Shown here one piece after another: positions 1 through 11,186 of a stretch of 64,000 nt of DNA. The notes beneath the pieces are model-generated. The model searched no databases and was not told the DNA's origin. It was given only the letters and a program-made list of their open reading frames with translations. The DNA is from Mucor racemosus (taxonomy: Eukaryota > Mucoromycota > Mucoromycetes > Mucorales > Mucoraceae): contig JAPEHQ010000013.1 in assembly GCA_027405735.1 (NCBI GenBank), positions 682,001 to 746,000 on the forward strand, read 5' to 3'. Both the position numbers and the translations under genes were made by a program. The number at the start of each line of letters is the position of its first letter. Positions within the stretch are counted from its first letter, which is position 1.

Positions 1-1410
1 TATGATTCATGCGCAGTAAAGCTGCTTTTCCATTGGCTGTAATGTGCAATTTAGCAGGGTTTTAATTGCGCTAAATAATGTAAAGCCTTGAAAATCCTTT
101 TCTACATGTGTTTTCATATTTCAAGGATATATTCACCGTTTGATAAGGCATATCAGACTATTATCAAGCTGGTATTCTTTTCTTTTATTTGAATCCGCAT
201 GCTAACATAAGGGGCTAATGTTTTTAATATTGGTCGCGGTCTATATTATAGACTGATATTTTCATTTAACCGCATTCTAAGATCAAATATCATTATTTAC
301 TGCTGTATTATTGGACGTATTTCTTGATTACCAGATCAAATCAAAGGCTATAGTATTTATATATATTCAATAAAAAGCTAAAACTGGCTACAAACTCACG
401 AAATGTTCCAGAAAAGTGACAAAATTTCAAATGATATAGAAATGCAAAAAAAGAATAATCTGATGTCTTGCCTAATAACCATAGTTTTGATCGTAGCTAT
501 ACTTGAAAACAAATCTTTTTACAGTTGACAATCATAAACTAAAATAGTAAGTTTAAAGAAGGTTAATTTGTTTAAATTTTATGAGTGATAAAGTAGCATT
601 TATAATCTTAGATTTAGCTTGCATATAAATTTAAGCAGTGAGTGTTATTTAAGTTTATGCTCGAGCAAAAACCATTTTGCTGTAAACATTATTACAGCTA
701 TAAACATATTTACAAATTATGACAATCGTAAATATATTGGCTTTTGCGTGTATTGCTCTACATCAACAACACATTGAATTGTATTGTCTATAATCTATAT
801 CAATAAAAGCAAATGTAATTTAGAACCCCATTCCAGTAAAAAATGCAATATGCCCATGGGAAGCGCAATAGTTCGGCCGTAGTGTAAGGAAATCATTCGG
901 TAATTACTAGTAGAATTACCCGTCTTTCTTCCTCTTTACATCCTTATTTATTTCCCTTAATAAATATCTAATTTAGAAATAAGAACACCAGCCTCCCCTC
1001 AACCAATGTTCACCGATCTTTAATATTAAAAACCATATCATTAGCATATATGATAGCACAATAGAGCAATATAATGCTAAGAATGGATTGTTTGTCTGGA
1101 GCTTATCGTAGTATGTATTGAAAGATATGACATAAAAAATACATATTGTTTGTTTGTATGATTAAAGTGACGCATTTTTCAACATATGTGGTGCGACAAC
1201 GGCGTTTTTATAGGAACAATGCGAGAAATATGATAGAATTTGAAGCTACTTTCGTATACTCATACAAATAGAAATGATGTCAAGTATTTATGATATATAC
1301 ACTGCGTCATATGCATTCAGTATATCGTAAATTTGTGTTTTCTCGAGATTATAGTAAATTATTTGAATGCAGGTACATTAGAGCAGTATTTGTACCGTAC
1401 CGGAGACTCA
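1..1410. other. Intergenic, no gene recognised
   Basis: AT-rich DNA with no open frame of useful length and no recognisable RNA gene or repeat. The last 100-200 bases presumably hold the promoter and leader of the gene that follows. Confidence 0.6.
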
Positions 1411-1479
1411 ATGGTCAATCAACAATTGCCGAGACCACGATCTAGTAATCCATTTTGTCTTTTTTATTCCAATAAAATA

Positions 1480-2781
1480 ATGGAAGCTCAAACTATACCC
1501 CTACAATTTCAATTGTTATTCAACTGGGAGATAGAATCTACACCAGATGCTTTACTCAAGCATCGGACTAGAATGTATCCGACTTTCAAAGCTGAATTAA
1601 ACAATACACCTATCTATCGACTAATTCATCACGAATTTGAACGCCATTATATATCTGCAGGGCAATTGTTTAAAGCAAACGGTATTACACTTACAGAAGG
1701 TTTATTCTTGTTTGATCTCAAAATGACAGATTTCGAAGTGGACTTTCTGATTGCGCAATTTCCTTACTGTGATTTATGGGTTAGTGTAGACCAAGCTAGA
1801 CATATGGCGCTTGCATTAGGCATTGAACATGAATTAGGATTATTACTCGGCGAGGAATTCGACACATGTTTTTCGTCTGATAATATAAGTCGAAACGAGA
1901 TTATGCATAATTGGACAGTGCCAACAATACCCCATCTTCAATATTCAACTCGCGCATTACTGGAAGCAACGTTTGATTCAGTAGAGATGCCACAGCCTTC
2001 CAATCGTAAAATTAGAACACAAATTTCAAGGTCGAAACAAAAAGGGATGGTAATGAAAGATAGGACAGAAAGTGGATTAGTGAGATGGCAAGTGTGGGCT
2101 TATGAACAATTCTTACAACAAAATACAATACAAGATGAACAACTGGTGCTTCCTATTTTGGATCGCTCGGGATCAGTTTGGGATGCATTACAAGGGATCC
2201 TATCTGATTTACAGACCCTTACTCGAGGGGGTCAATTGGGAGCTGCAACAAGAGTTTTATCAGACAATATGATGGTCGGTAACATGCCATTAAAAAAAGA
2301 ATATTTAAGCCAGAGTCTGTTATTGCAACAGCTTTATACAGCTGTTATGGCTGAAAAGATTATGAACGAAATAGAACATTTGACTACATCTCGTCAAAAA
2401 GAGGAATCAAGTGAACAACCAGGGAACATCCAGGAGATATCAAATGCTTCCTCCCAAGAGGATGAAAGTGGTGTAACAAACACTATCAGCACAACAACAA
2501 CAACAACAACAGCAGCAGCAAAAGCAGCAAATCATAGTAGCACTAACAATATGCTATTTCATGATCGAATGGATTTAATTGAACAAGAGTTATACAGAGT
2601 GAAAAGAAAGAGTAAAAAGAGATTGGAAGAAATTGAATTGAATCAACAAGAATTTGTTTCTCAATTAAAAGAGTTCAAAGAATGGAAAATTGAATCAGAA
2701 AAAAAAAGAAAGAGTGAAAGAGTTTGGATTTTTAGTATTTGCATTGTCATTTACTTGGTAATTCATACGTTCAAGAAATAA
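1480..2781 (+). CDS. Bqt4-like tail-anchored protein with APSES/KilA-N-like domain
   Basis: A 433-residue protein if translation starts at the ATG at 1480; an in-frame ATG at 1411 would give 456. I prefer 1480 because it follows a T/A-rich leader. Residues about 45-125 resemble an APSES/KilA-N fold: ERHYISAGQLFKANGIT fits the 'ATQILK' strand-helix region and WVSVDQARHMALALGI fits the 'WVPLERARELA' motif. A basic middle segment follows, then a low-complexity Thr/Ala stretch encoded by CAA/CAG repeats (2490-2530), a charged coiled coil (about 360-412) and a C-terminal membrane segment (about 415-431, ending HTFKK). This order of APSES-like domain, disordered linker and C-terminal membrane anchor is that of fission yeast Bqt4, which tethers telomeres to the inner nuclear membrane. 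The function is inferred from architecture, and other APSES-like membrane proteins remain possible. Confidence 0.6.
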   Translation: MEAQTIPLQFQLLFNWEIESTPDALLKHRTRMYPTFKAELNNTPIYRLIHHEFERHYISAGQLFKANGITLTEGLFLFDLKMTDFEVDFLIAQFPYCDLWVSVDQARHMALALGIEHELGLLLGEEFDTCFSSDNISRNEIMHNWTVPTIPHLQYSTRALLEATFDSVEMPQPSNRKIRTQISRSKQKGMVMKDRTESGLVRWQVWAYEQFLQQNTIQDEQLVLPILDRSGSVWDALQGILSDLQTLTRGGQLGAATRVLSDNMMVGNMPLKKEYLSQSLLLQQLYTAVMAEKIMNEIEHLTTSRQKEESSEQPGNIQEISNASSQEDESGVTNTISTTTTTTTAAAKAANHSSTNNMLFHDRMDLIEQELYRVKRKSKKRLEEIELNQQEFVSQLKEFKEWKIESEKKRKSERVWIFSICIVIYLVIHTFKK

Positions 2782-2976
2782 AGATGGTGTAACTGTAATT
2801 TGCACTAAATTTGGAATTTATCCTCATTTCATACTAGAAGATTTTTTTTTTTTATTGCCCTTGGCGGACATGTATCGAAAAAAGAGTCGATCTTTTTAAT
2901 TATTTAAATAAAAAGAACCCAGTTTCATTTTCGTTCTTCTTTACCCTTTTTATATATATAAATCCTCGAAAATAAG

Positions 2977-4743
2977 ATGCCACCGAATTATAATCCAGTT
3001 CAAAATGATGCAATAGAACTTTTAGCACCGGGAGATCATCTCGAAACTGGAGGGGCAGGGCAGCAACAAAAGAAATTCGGTAGACACTCTCGGTCTGCTT
3101 CATCGTCATCGTTTATTCATTTCAAAGCACCTCACCAAAAAGAAGAAGTTATACCCAGCGGAAATAAGCTTGCTTCTCAAGTAAGATTTTCTCGGCAAAA
3201 ATAAAAAAATAAAAAAATACTAATTTTTATGATAGGCGCTACCTTCTTTATTAATTTGTGTTGTTGGATTAATTGTAGCAGGATGGATGATGGACATATA
3301 TCAAGTAAATATTTTCACAGTTGTGATTGATTTAATTCTAACCGAGAAAAAAAGCACTGGGAGGTGTTTACTAAAGTGTCAGAATTGTTTATTCTGGTAC
3401 CTGTATTATTAAATTTAAAAGGAAATCTCGAGATGAATTTAGCTGCAAGATTCTCGACATCTGCAAATATGGGCGATCTGGATCATCCTGAAACGAGAAA
3501 TGCACTTGTATGGGGAAATTTGTCATTGATTCAGGTTCAAGCACTTATTTCGGGTTCAATTGCAGGTTTATTTTCTGTAATTTTAGGTGCATTATTACAT
3601 CCAGAAGATGCAGTTACAGTCAGTGAAAGTATATTGGTGATTGCAAGTTCAATGGTATCAGCTTCAGTGTCGAGTTTTGTATTGGGATTATTCATGTGTA
3701 TATTAATTATTATCAGTCGAATTCTAAAGATTGATCCAGGTAAGTTGATAGGTGAGGGTATACTAAATCAGCTTAATTGAGAGACATTTTGTACAAACAG
3801 ATAACATTGCTTGTCCTATGGCATCTTCTCTTGGTGATGTTGTTACACTTGGTATTTTGGCAGGGTGTGCAAATCTTTTATTAATCAATATGGGTAGGTT
3901 GAGAAAGATATACAACTAGACACTGTGTCTCACTTTCCTCATTTAGAGACAAATTTAAGTACCTTTTTACTATTGATTATGTTTATTTCAATCCCATTTT
4001 TTGGTATATCAGTATGGAGAAATCCTCATGTAAGAGATTTATTATTTTCTGGATGGACACCTATTATCATTGCCATGTTGATTTCAAGTGGTGCTGGTCT
4101 TGTATTAGAAAGATATGTCGAAAAGTTTAAAGGGTTAGCCATGTTAACACCAATTTTATGTGGTACAGTATATCAATTTCATTATTATTTGTGCACTCAC
4201 TGATGTTTGTAATACAGGTCTGGCTGGAAATTTGGGATCCATTTATGCTTCTCGAATTAGTACATGCCTCCATAGAGGCGTACAAGAACAATTTAAAATT
4301 GTAGAATCAACATTGCTGTTAATGAATATACCAGTGCAAGTTTTGTTTTTGTTTATTGCTTGGTTTTTGGATATTGGACATTTAGATTTTACATTTGCAT
4401 TTGCATTGACTTATTTCATTGTATCAATGATTTGTGTAAGTTTTTGTGATTATAAACCATGTTTTGCTTGTATTTATATTGTTATTTTACAGACATTCTC
4501 TGCTTTAAAGATGGGTAAATCAATGACATTGGGATTCTGGAAGTATAAATACGACCCTGACAACTACGTTTTACCTTATTTGTAAGTATCCTTGTTAGAT
4601 TAAATGTTGTTTGATGCTAATACATCTCACTGATTAGAACTGCGATTATCGATGTCATTTGTACAAGCTTACTGGTGATATCATTTTCTTGGCTAACTGC
4701 AAATGATTTTGCTTCATTAGAAGAAGAAAGCAATATCAAATAG
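2977..4743 (+). CDS. SLC41/MgtE-family divalent cation transporter
   Basis: Eight exons (2977-3180, 3236-3304, 3364-3739, 3801-3893, 3947-4162, 4218-4435, 4493-4581, 4638-4743) join in frame to 456 residues. The protein is a membrane carrier for Mg2+ or a related divalent cation. It has a short hydrophilic, Ser/His-rich N-terminus and then about ten hydrophobic segments. The SLC41 signature LNLKGNLEMNLAARFSTSAN lies near residue 107 in the first MgtE domain. The second domain carries GLAGNLGSIYASRIST and the typical end-of-domain YDPDNYVLPYLTA. The DNIACPMASSLGD motif, expected to line the pore, is present. The length is that of a two-domain eukaryotic SLC41. Introns are 52-64 nt. All splice sites are GT..AG. 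Substrate choice and membrane location are not visible in the sequence. Confidence 0.93.
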
Positions 4744-5122
4744 ATCATCACACAACTTTTATAGAATATTACACTAAAAATTTATACCAAATGCTTTTGG
4801 GTACCCTCATGTAAAAAAAAAAAAAAAAAAATAAAGATAATGTATTATCACTTTAGGTTGTTTGTCTTTCAGATTCATTGAGAGGTGTCTGATGTGAAGA
4901 TGTAGAATGCATGCAGTCTTTGTTTGAGCTAAATCAAGGGAACGGCCAAAAAAGGTGGTGTCAATGACTAGTGTGTCATGATAAAAAACCATTTTGTCTA
5001 TATATTTTTTCTCACGATAATCATGTCTCCTTTTTGACTCATCAGAGCAAATCTTTTTTATTTGTCTCTCTTTCCGTCCTATTTATTTTATTTTATTTTA
5101 TTTCATTTGGCCATTCCTTACA
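4744..5122. other. Intergenic spacer
   Basis: Spacer between two genes on the same strand. It holds a run of about 19 A (4813-4831) just after the transporter stop codon and T/TTTTA-rich DNA before the kinase ATG. No other gene is supported. Confidence 0.6.
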
Positions 5123-6401
5123 ATGCTTCGGTTCATTCAATTTTCTCATACACATAAAATAAAACATGCTCGTTTTATTGCGTCAAAAGCAGTTGAAAGG
5201 CCTCATGCTCATGCATTTTACGACGATAAAATCACTAATTTTGCTAGTAAACAAGTAAATCCTGTTACTCTCGGTAAATTAGTAGGCTTTGGCCGCCCTC
5301 CATTATCAAATGAAAGTTTACAGGCTTGCACACAATACGCAAAAACTGAATTACCGGTGCGTTTAGCTAGACGCGTAAGAGCTTTTCAAAGTTTACCTTT
5401 CATCGTTGGTACAAATCCTCATATAAAAGAAATTTATAGTTTGTATTACGATTCATTTGAGTCTCTGGTGAAATACGCACTTCCTGATGCTCCTGGTGAT
5501 GATATAGAATTTACAGAAAAGCTAAAGGATTTCGTTGAACGCCATAGTGATAATATTCCCACTCTTGCAAGAGGTAATTATAATATTGCTATTATAAAAC
5601 TGTAAACTAAATTGATTTATATATATATATGTATATATATATATAGGTTTTTTGGAGTGCAAGCAGTATATGAACTCACAAGATATGGCAAGATTCTTGG
5701 ATGATATGATTCAAGCACGGATAGGAATTCGTCTCATTGCAGAACAAGCAATTGCGTTGATGCATCAAAAAGACATTCAAACGGATGGTTTGGTGGGTAT
5801 CATTGATACTCAGATTAGACCAGATCAATTGATTAAATCTTGTTCTGATTTCGTTGCTGAACTGTGTGAATTTAATTATGGCCAGAGTCCTGAAGCAATT
5901 ATCGATGGTCATACAGACACCAAATTCACCTATGTGCCTGTTCATTTGGAATACATTTTAACAGAATTATTAAAGAATTCCTACAGAGCAACAGTAGAAC
6001 ATCACAAAAAAATGGGAAGAACAACAGAATTACCACCTATCCAAATTACAATTAGTCAAGGTCATGAGGATATTTCAATTAGAATTCGTGACCAAGGAAA
6101 TGGTATCAGCGATGAAGATCTTCATAAAGTATTTGAATATTCGTATACAACAGTGTCAAAGGCAAAAGAGGATGCTGAGAATGATCCATCCAATATATTT
6201 AGGAATATCACAGAAATGGCAATGCAGAGCGGTGTTGGAGGTCCATTGGCAGGTTTAGGGTTTGGTTTGCCATTAGCAAGAATGTATGCTCGTTACTTTG
6301 GTGGTTCACTTACTTTGGTGTCCATGTGGGGATTCGGATGTGATGTGTTTCTCAAGTTGAGACATATTGATGATTCCATGGCAGCAGGATTAGAAATTTA
6401 A
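5123..6401 (+). CDS. Mitochondrial 2-oxoacid dehydrogenase kinase (PDK/BCKDK family)
   Basis: Two exons (5123-5573, 5647-6401) give 401 residues; the intron contains an AT microsatellite. Enzymes of this family phosphorylate and switch off the E1 subunit of pyruvate or branched-chain 2-oxoacid dehydrogenase in the mitochondrial matrix. The N-terminus (MLRFIQFSHTHKIKHARFIA) looks like a matrix presequence. The helical regulatory domain is followed by a GHKL ATPase domain: N-box ELLKNSYRATVEH (about 257-269), G1 box RDQGNGIS (298-305) and G2 box GLGFGLPLARMYA (353-365). No C-terminal 'DW' motif of animal PDKs is seen. The end, LRHIDDSMAAGLEI, is closer to BCKDK and the fungal Pkp proteins, so the exact substrate is left open. 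Length is normal for the family. Confidence 0.93.
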
Positions 6402-7141
6402 TAAATTATACAAAATAATAAAAATCAAGTAAGCAATGCATTCTTGAATATACTCGCTTCATTATAAATCAATTGTGCAGTTTTTGTGACACTGACATAT
6501 GTCAGCAAAGATCTTCCTTTATCAAAGTTAAGAGATCCAACACACAACAAGTGATAATGTTGTTATATCCTCGACGCTATACTAACATTTATATCATTTG
6601 ACTACTTTTCAAGTATTCCAACACTTCTACAAATATAATCATACATTTTTTTATGTTCTGCAGTGTATCCGCACTATGCTTCTATTCTTTGTTTAGCAAA
6701 TTTATATCTGATTTTGGGCAACTGGAATGGTTTCAATAAACGAAAAAAAAGCTTACGGCGGTGCCTGAATTTGGAAACTGCAGTTGATCATTTGAACCTC
6801 AATTTTTGACAATTTTGACACTTTTTAAACTTTCAAGAGTTTTTAGGCCTAAATTTTGACTCTTAAAGCTTATAGTTTATTAATTAAACAAAATATTTTT
6901 GGAACGCTCTATACGCTGGTATTTTTTGTTCTTAACTTTTTGGAACAAATTATTGATTTATTTCAAGAAATAGATATTTCGATTTTTTGAGCAAAAGTCA
7001 AAATAGTTGATATAAAATATTAAACTAGATGCTTTAATATCATTAGAGGAGCTCTGACGGTCATTTTGTTTCTATATGTGCCTTAGTAAAAAGCTTCATT
7101 TTCGGGGTCAAAAATGAAATTTTCGTTAAATTGCTGTTTTT

Positions 7142-7159
7142 CATGAGGTATACCTCATG
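7142..7159. repeat. Perfect 18-bp palindrome
   Basis: CATGAGGTATACCTCATG reads the same on both strands with no spacer. It lies in non-coding DNA about 700 bases after the kinase gene. It could be a protein-binding site or part of a mobile-element remnant; nothing in the sequence decides this. Confidence 0.8.
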
Positions 7160-7659
7160 CAAAATGGAGGTAAAATAAATGGCTCAGAAAATTTATAAAA
7201 TCATATTAGACGATGTCTATTGAACGAGAGAAATTGTTTGGTATGTTTTTGAGCATTGAAGGATGGATAAAACTATCAAAATGCGCCCTTTAAAGCGCTG
7301 ATTTGAGCGATTTTAGTGTAACAAGGACATTAAGTTGTACGTTTCATTTCAACTGTAGGGCATTTTTCATTTGTAATCGTTTGAACAAACATTCTCGATT
7401 CTTGGCTATCCAGGGACATTAATTTCTACAAACTTCATTATACTTTTTCTCTTAAAAATTCACATAAAAGCAAGCAATTTGCCATGGCGCTGTTAGTAGA
7501 CTATTTACGTTTAAAAGATTATTTTGTGAGCTTAAAGAATGCTATCATCGTAATTCTTGTTGAACAACAGTGCCCTGCAAGTCAAATGCAATATAATATT
7601 TTTTATTTAAGTATACAGCTTGAGAATAGTTGGTATCATACGTTTATTTGAATGCAATT

Positions 7660-7899
7660 TTAGTAAGCTGAATTTTTTTTTTTTTTTTTTTTTTTTTTTT
7701 GAAACGCAGTGGATTCCATCATGTTGAGCACCATTTCCAGGTTTGTATGAAACATCATAGTAAAATCGTGGGACGCTTTCCCTGCCTTTCTATCTCTTTC
7801 AATTATTTCGGCATTGTAGGTATTGATTTCATCGTTAATTGATTTTTCATCTTGATCAACTTTTAAAAGCTCAGCACCCAAATTAGCAGGATTAATCAT
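7660..7899 (-). pseudogene. Possible retroposed gene fragment ending in poly(A)
   Basis: On the minus strand an open frame of 79 codons begins near MINPANLGAELLKVDQ and continues as a charged, helix-like sequence (KSINDEINTYNAEIIERD and so on). It runs straight into an uninterrupted A tract of about 25 bases (T tract near 7673-7700 on the plus strand), which is read as poly-lysine. Composition before the tract looks coding, and an A tract directly after it is what a retroposed transcript fragment would leave. No intact start context, no flanking duplication and no homologue were recognised, so it may also be a chance open frame. Confidence 0.25.
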
Positions 7900-8697
7900 G
7901 GCATGATTAATTGAGATGATTCATGTATTACCTTCTACCTTAAACATGGTTATAGCATTAGCAGAATCGCCACCTTATATTACGCAGCTGCTTTTGATAT
8001 TTACAGGTAATTTTTTTGTTGATTTGAGGAAAGATACAATGCTGTTTGAATGCTAGAATATTTTGCTAATGAATTTGTTTAACCCAAAATATACGATTTC
8101 TCTTAAATTTTCATATAAATGCAGATTGTATGAGACTACATTCGTTAGTGCTGCTACTGCATCTAATAAGTGTTGCTATTTGAACAGTTAAAACCAGGAT
8201 TTTATCAAGCAAATATGTGCTGCTGCTTCATCACAACATGTACATGGCTAGCTCGAATTATGCATTAAAAGTCTTATTTTATGCGGGATTATCTGAGAAT
8301 TAAGATTATAAAGTTTTAAAACTCGTTATAAATGAATACAGAGTTTTTCATGCAATTAAATTAAAATACAAGATGTTTATAGTATTTCGCATCTTGTAAA
8401 CTTTGGATTTCCTTTTTTTTTTTTTCGCCTGAAAACTCAATTTTGCATTTTAGCTTTGAAGGATTGCCTTTAGTGCCTATTCATGTATCACGAAGCATTT
8501 TAATTTTTGAGTTTGCAGTTCTTTTTGTTGCCATATCGAAACTTTTCCCTTCCACTATAATCAAATGGCCTTTGTCTGAAATTAAATATCATAGTTGAAT
8601 AAATCAACACCTCTTATCCATTATAATATATATTTTCATCTGTTCAATTCATTCATACTTTTTCTTTTTCTTTTTTTTTTTACTTTTTTAAATTAAT

Positions 8698-10785
8698 ATG
8701 TCCAACAACTATACTGGCTCTTCTCAAGAAAATCCTATGGTGGTAAGAGTTTCTTTTTTTCCAAGAAAGGTTTTGACATTTCTACTATAAACTAATAATG
8801 ATCGAATTATGCGTATTTTTTTATTTATTTTTTAAAAACTTGATATAAAAGATAATTGATTCTGATGATGATATGATGGCCGGTGAGTTGCAAGAGGCTA
8901 GTTTTCATTCTACAGAAAACGATCATACCTTCTATTCTATGCATTCCGGTAAGTTACATCCATTTCAGGAACAAAAATATTATTGAAACTTATTACTGCG
9001 GTCAATTTAGATGGCTACGACGATATTTTTAGTGGGGAAAGTGAACACAGCGACAATGATATTGATGATATATATTTTGATAAATCCGAGGAAATAAAAT
9101 ATAAATTGAATTTTGCATCAAAGGGATGTGATGAATTAAGGATTATGCAATCAAATACCATAAATCAAGTATCATCTTTATTGGGTAAAATAGTAATTTA
9201 TGCATGATCTTTGTATGTGATACTAATGGCTTTTTTTTTTTTATATAATAATTAGCAATTACAAAGCAAATTTCAACAGTGTTATTACACTTTTTCAGTT
9301 GGAACAAAGAGAAGTTAATTGAAAAGTATATCGAAACCCCTGATAAAGTGCTTGCTGAGGCTGGTCTCCTTGTTTCATCAACGAATGATAATCAAAACAA
9401 AGCCCAAAATAATACCTTTGAATGTGAAATTTGCTGTAATGATGAGCCTGATTTGCAAACTGTTGGACTTTCTTGTGGTCATATATTCTGTAGTGATTGC
9501 TATTTATACTATTTGTCTGAGAAAGTCAAACAAGGTGATTCAGCACACATTCAATGCCCACAAGAAGGGTGTAAAATGACAGTTGATAAAGCTACTTTAA
9601 GCATTGTGCTGAATCAAGATATGTATAATAGGTATATATGCTGATATTTATTTATGAATATAAAAAAAAAAAAAAAAACTGACCACAACCGCAATATTGT
9701 AGATATGAGGACTTGTTAGATAAAGCTTATGTACAAGACAATCCAAATTTGAAATGGTGCACTGCTCCTGATTGTAAATTTGCGATTGAATGCGACATTT
9801 CAAAGACTTCACTTAGTACCATTGTACCTACTGTTACTTGTGAATGTGGGCATATCATGTGCTTTGGATGTGATTATGATAACCATAAGGTATATCATAA
9901 ACCTGAATTTCATTAATTGTTCTTTTTAACCTTCTTAAGTTAATAGCCAGCTAATTGTGCAATGGTCAAAGATTGGTGTAGAAGAAAAGAAGAAGATTCG
10001 GCAACAGCAACTTGGATATCAAGCTATACAAAAGATTGCCCAAAGTGTCAATCACCTATTGAAAAAAATGGTGGTTGTAATCACATGTGGTGTAAGCAAT
10101 GTAGACATGAATTCTGTTGGGTTTGTTTAGGTAAAAAAAAAATAGAAAATAATCAAAATCATAATGCCTAATGCAAAAGTTTTATGCAGGATCATGGAAA
10201 CAGCATACTGGTCAGGCTTACAATTGTAATCGATATAGAGAAGATGTATCTGGTCTTTCAAAAAAGAGAGCAAGTCTCGAGCGTTATTTGCATGTAGGCT
10301 ATGTATTCTTTAATTTTAAAGTCTAGCACTAATTCATTTAAATGTAGTATTGGACACGATATACTAACCACCAAAATTCTGCAAAACTGGATCAAGCATT
10401 ATATAAGAAAACAGAAAATTTCATGTTACAAGCTCAAAATACAAGTGATCTTACCTGGATTGAAGTACAATTTTTCAAGCGTGCTGTAGATATGATTGTA
10501 CAATCTAGAAACACATTGAAATGGTCTTATGTATTTGCGTACTATATGAAGAAAACAAATCACAAAACAATATTTGAAGATAATCAGAGAGACCTTGAAT
10601 TAGCTACCGAACAATTGTCAGGCTTGATAGAAACTCCAATTTTTTCGGAAAGTATTGCAGATTTGCGTAAACTAGTTCTCAACAAATCAGTTTATGTAGG
10701 TCAAAGACTAGAAACATTGATTGATGATACAGCAAAAGGACTTCAAGAGGGAAGGTGGGAGTTTAAAGGAAGTAATGATATTTAA
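8698..10785 (+). CDS. RBR-type E3 ubiquitin ligase, Ariadne subfamily
   Basis: Eight exons (8698-8742, 8852-8948, 9011-9184, 9256-9631, 9703-9889, 9947-10130, 10190-10293, 10348-10785) give 534 residues. RBR ligases pass ubiquitin from an E2 to a cysteine in RING2 and then to the substrate. An acidic N-terminus (many Asp/Glu, about 16-75) precedes a UBA-like helical region ending FFSWNKEKLIEKY. RING1 starts at about residue 162 (CEICCNDE). The IBR spans about 232-297, with CECGHIMCFGC. RING2 begins CPKCQSPIEKNGGCNHMWC, where the Cys of GGCNHM (about residue 337) is the expected catalytic residue. A long helical C-terminal Ariadne domain (about 360-534) follows, opening with YNCNRYRED and YWTRYTNHQ. 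The order and length match human ARIH1 and yeast Hel1. The first exons are short, so the start rests on frame continuity and splice sites. Confidence 0.93.
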
Positions 10786-11186
10786 GATTGATGAATATAA
10801 ATATATATACACCAACTTCATATTCATGGTCAACATCATAAACAAGTGCATACAGTATCAGCAAATCAAATGTTTGTAGTATTTTTCAAATACTATTAAT
10901 AAACTTTTTTCGTGTACATATTCTTTTACTAGAGATGTGTATTGATAATAAAATTCGGTTTTTGCTTTGAAGAATATCCTAGTTTTAGTAACAAAATATT
11001 ATTACAGATTTGACGTCTAGAATATGATTTTATATAATGTAGAGATTAATTAGGTATTTTTAATTTATTCATCTTCTGCAAATTACCAGAAGAGTGATAG
11101 GTTGGAAAGAGAAATATCTGAATTTTTGTGAAGGTTTAAGTTTAATAGGAAATACAAGATTTATTAATTATTTATAAAGTGGTAAT
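10786..11186. other. Intergenic between convergent genes
   Basis: About 400 bases between the ends of two converging genes. They must hold both 3' ends. No open frame or RNA gene is seen. Confidence 0.6.

Larger units (their letters stand above)
6402..8697. other. Intergenic, mostly unassigned
   Basis: About 2.3 kb without a convincing gene. It contains a perfect 18-bp palindrome (7142-7159) and a poly(T)-flanked open frame on the minus strand (7660-7899), both listed separately. T- and A-rich stretches (about 6750-7350) resemble the style of the repeat islands elsewhere in the window, but I could not align them to those copies. Confidence 0.6.

Noticed and set aside
4971..5162. Short plus-strand frame before the kinase gene
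   Set aside because: It overlaps the start of the kinase gene in another frame and is made of T-rich leader DNA.
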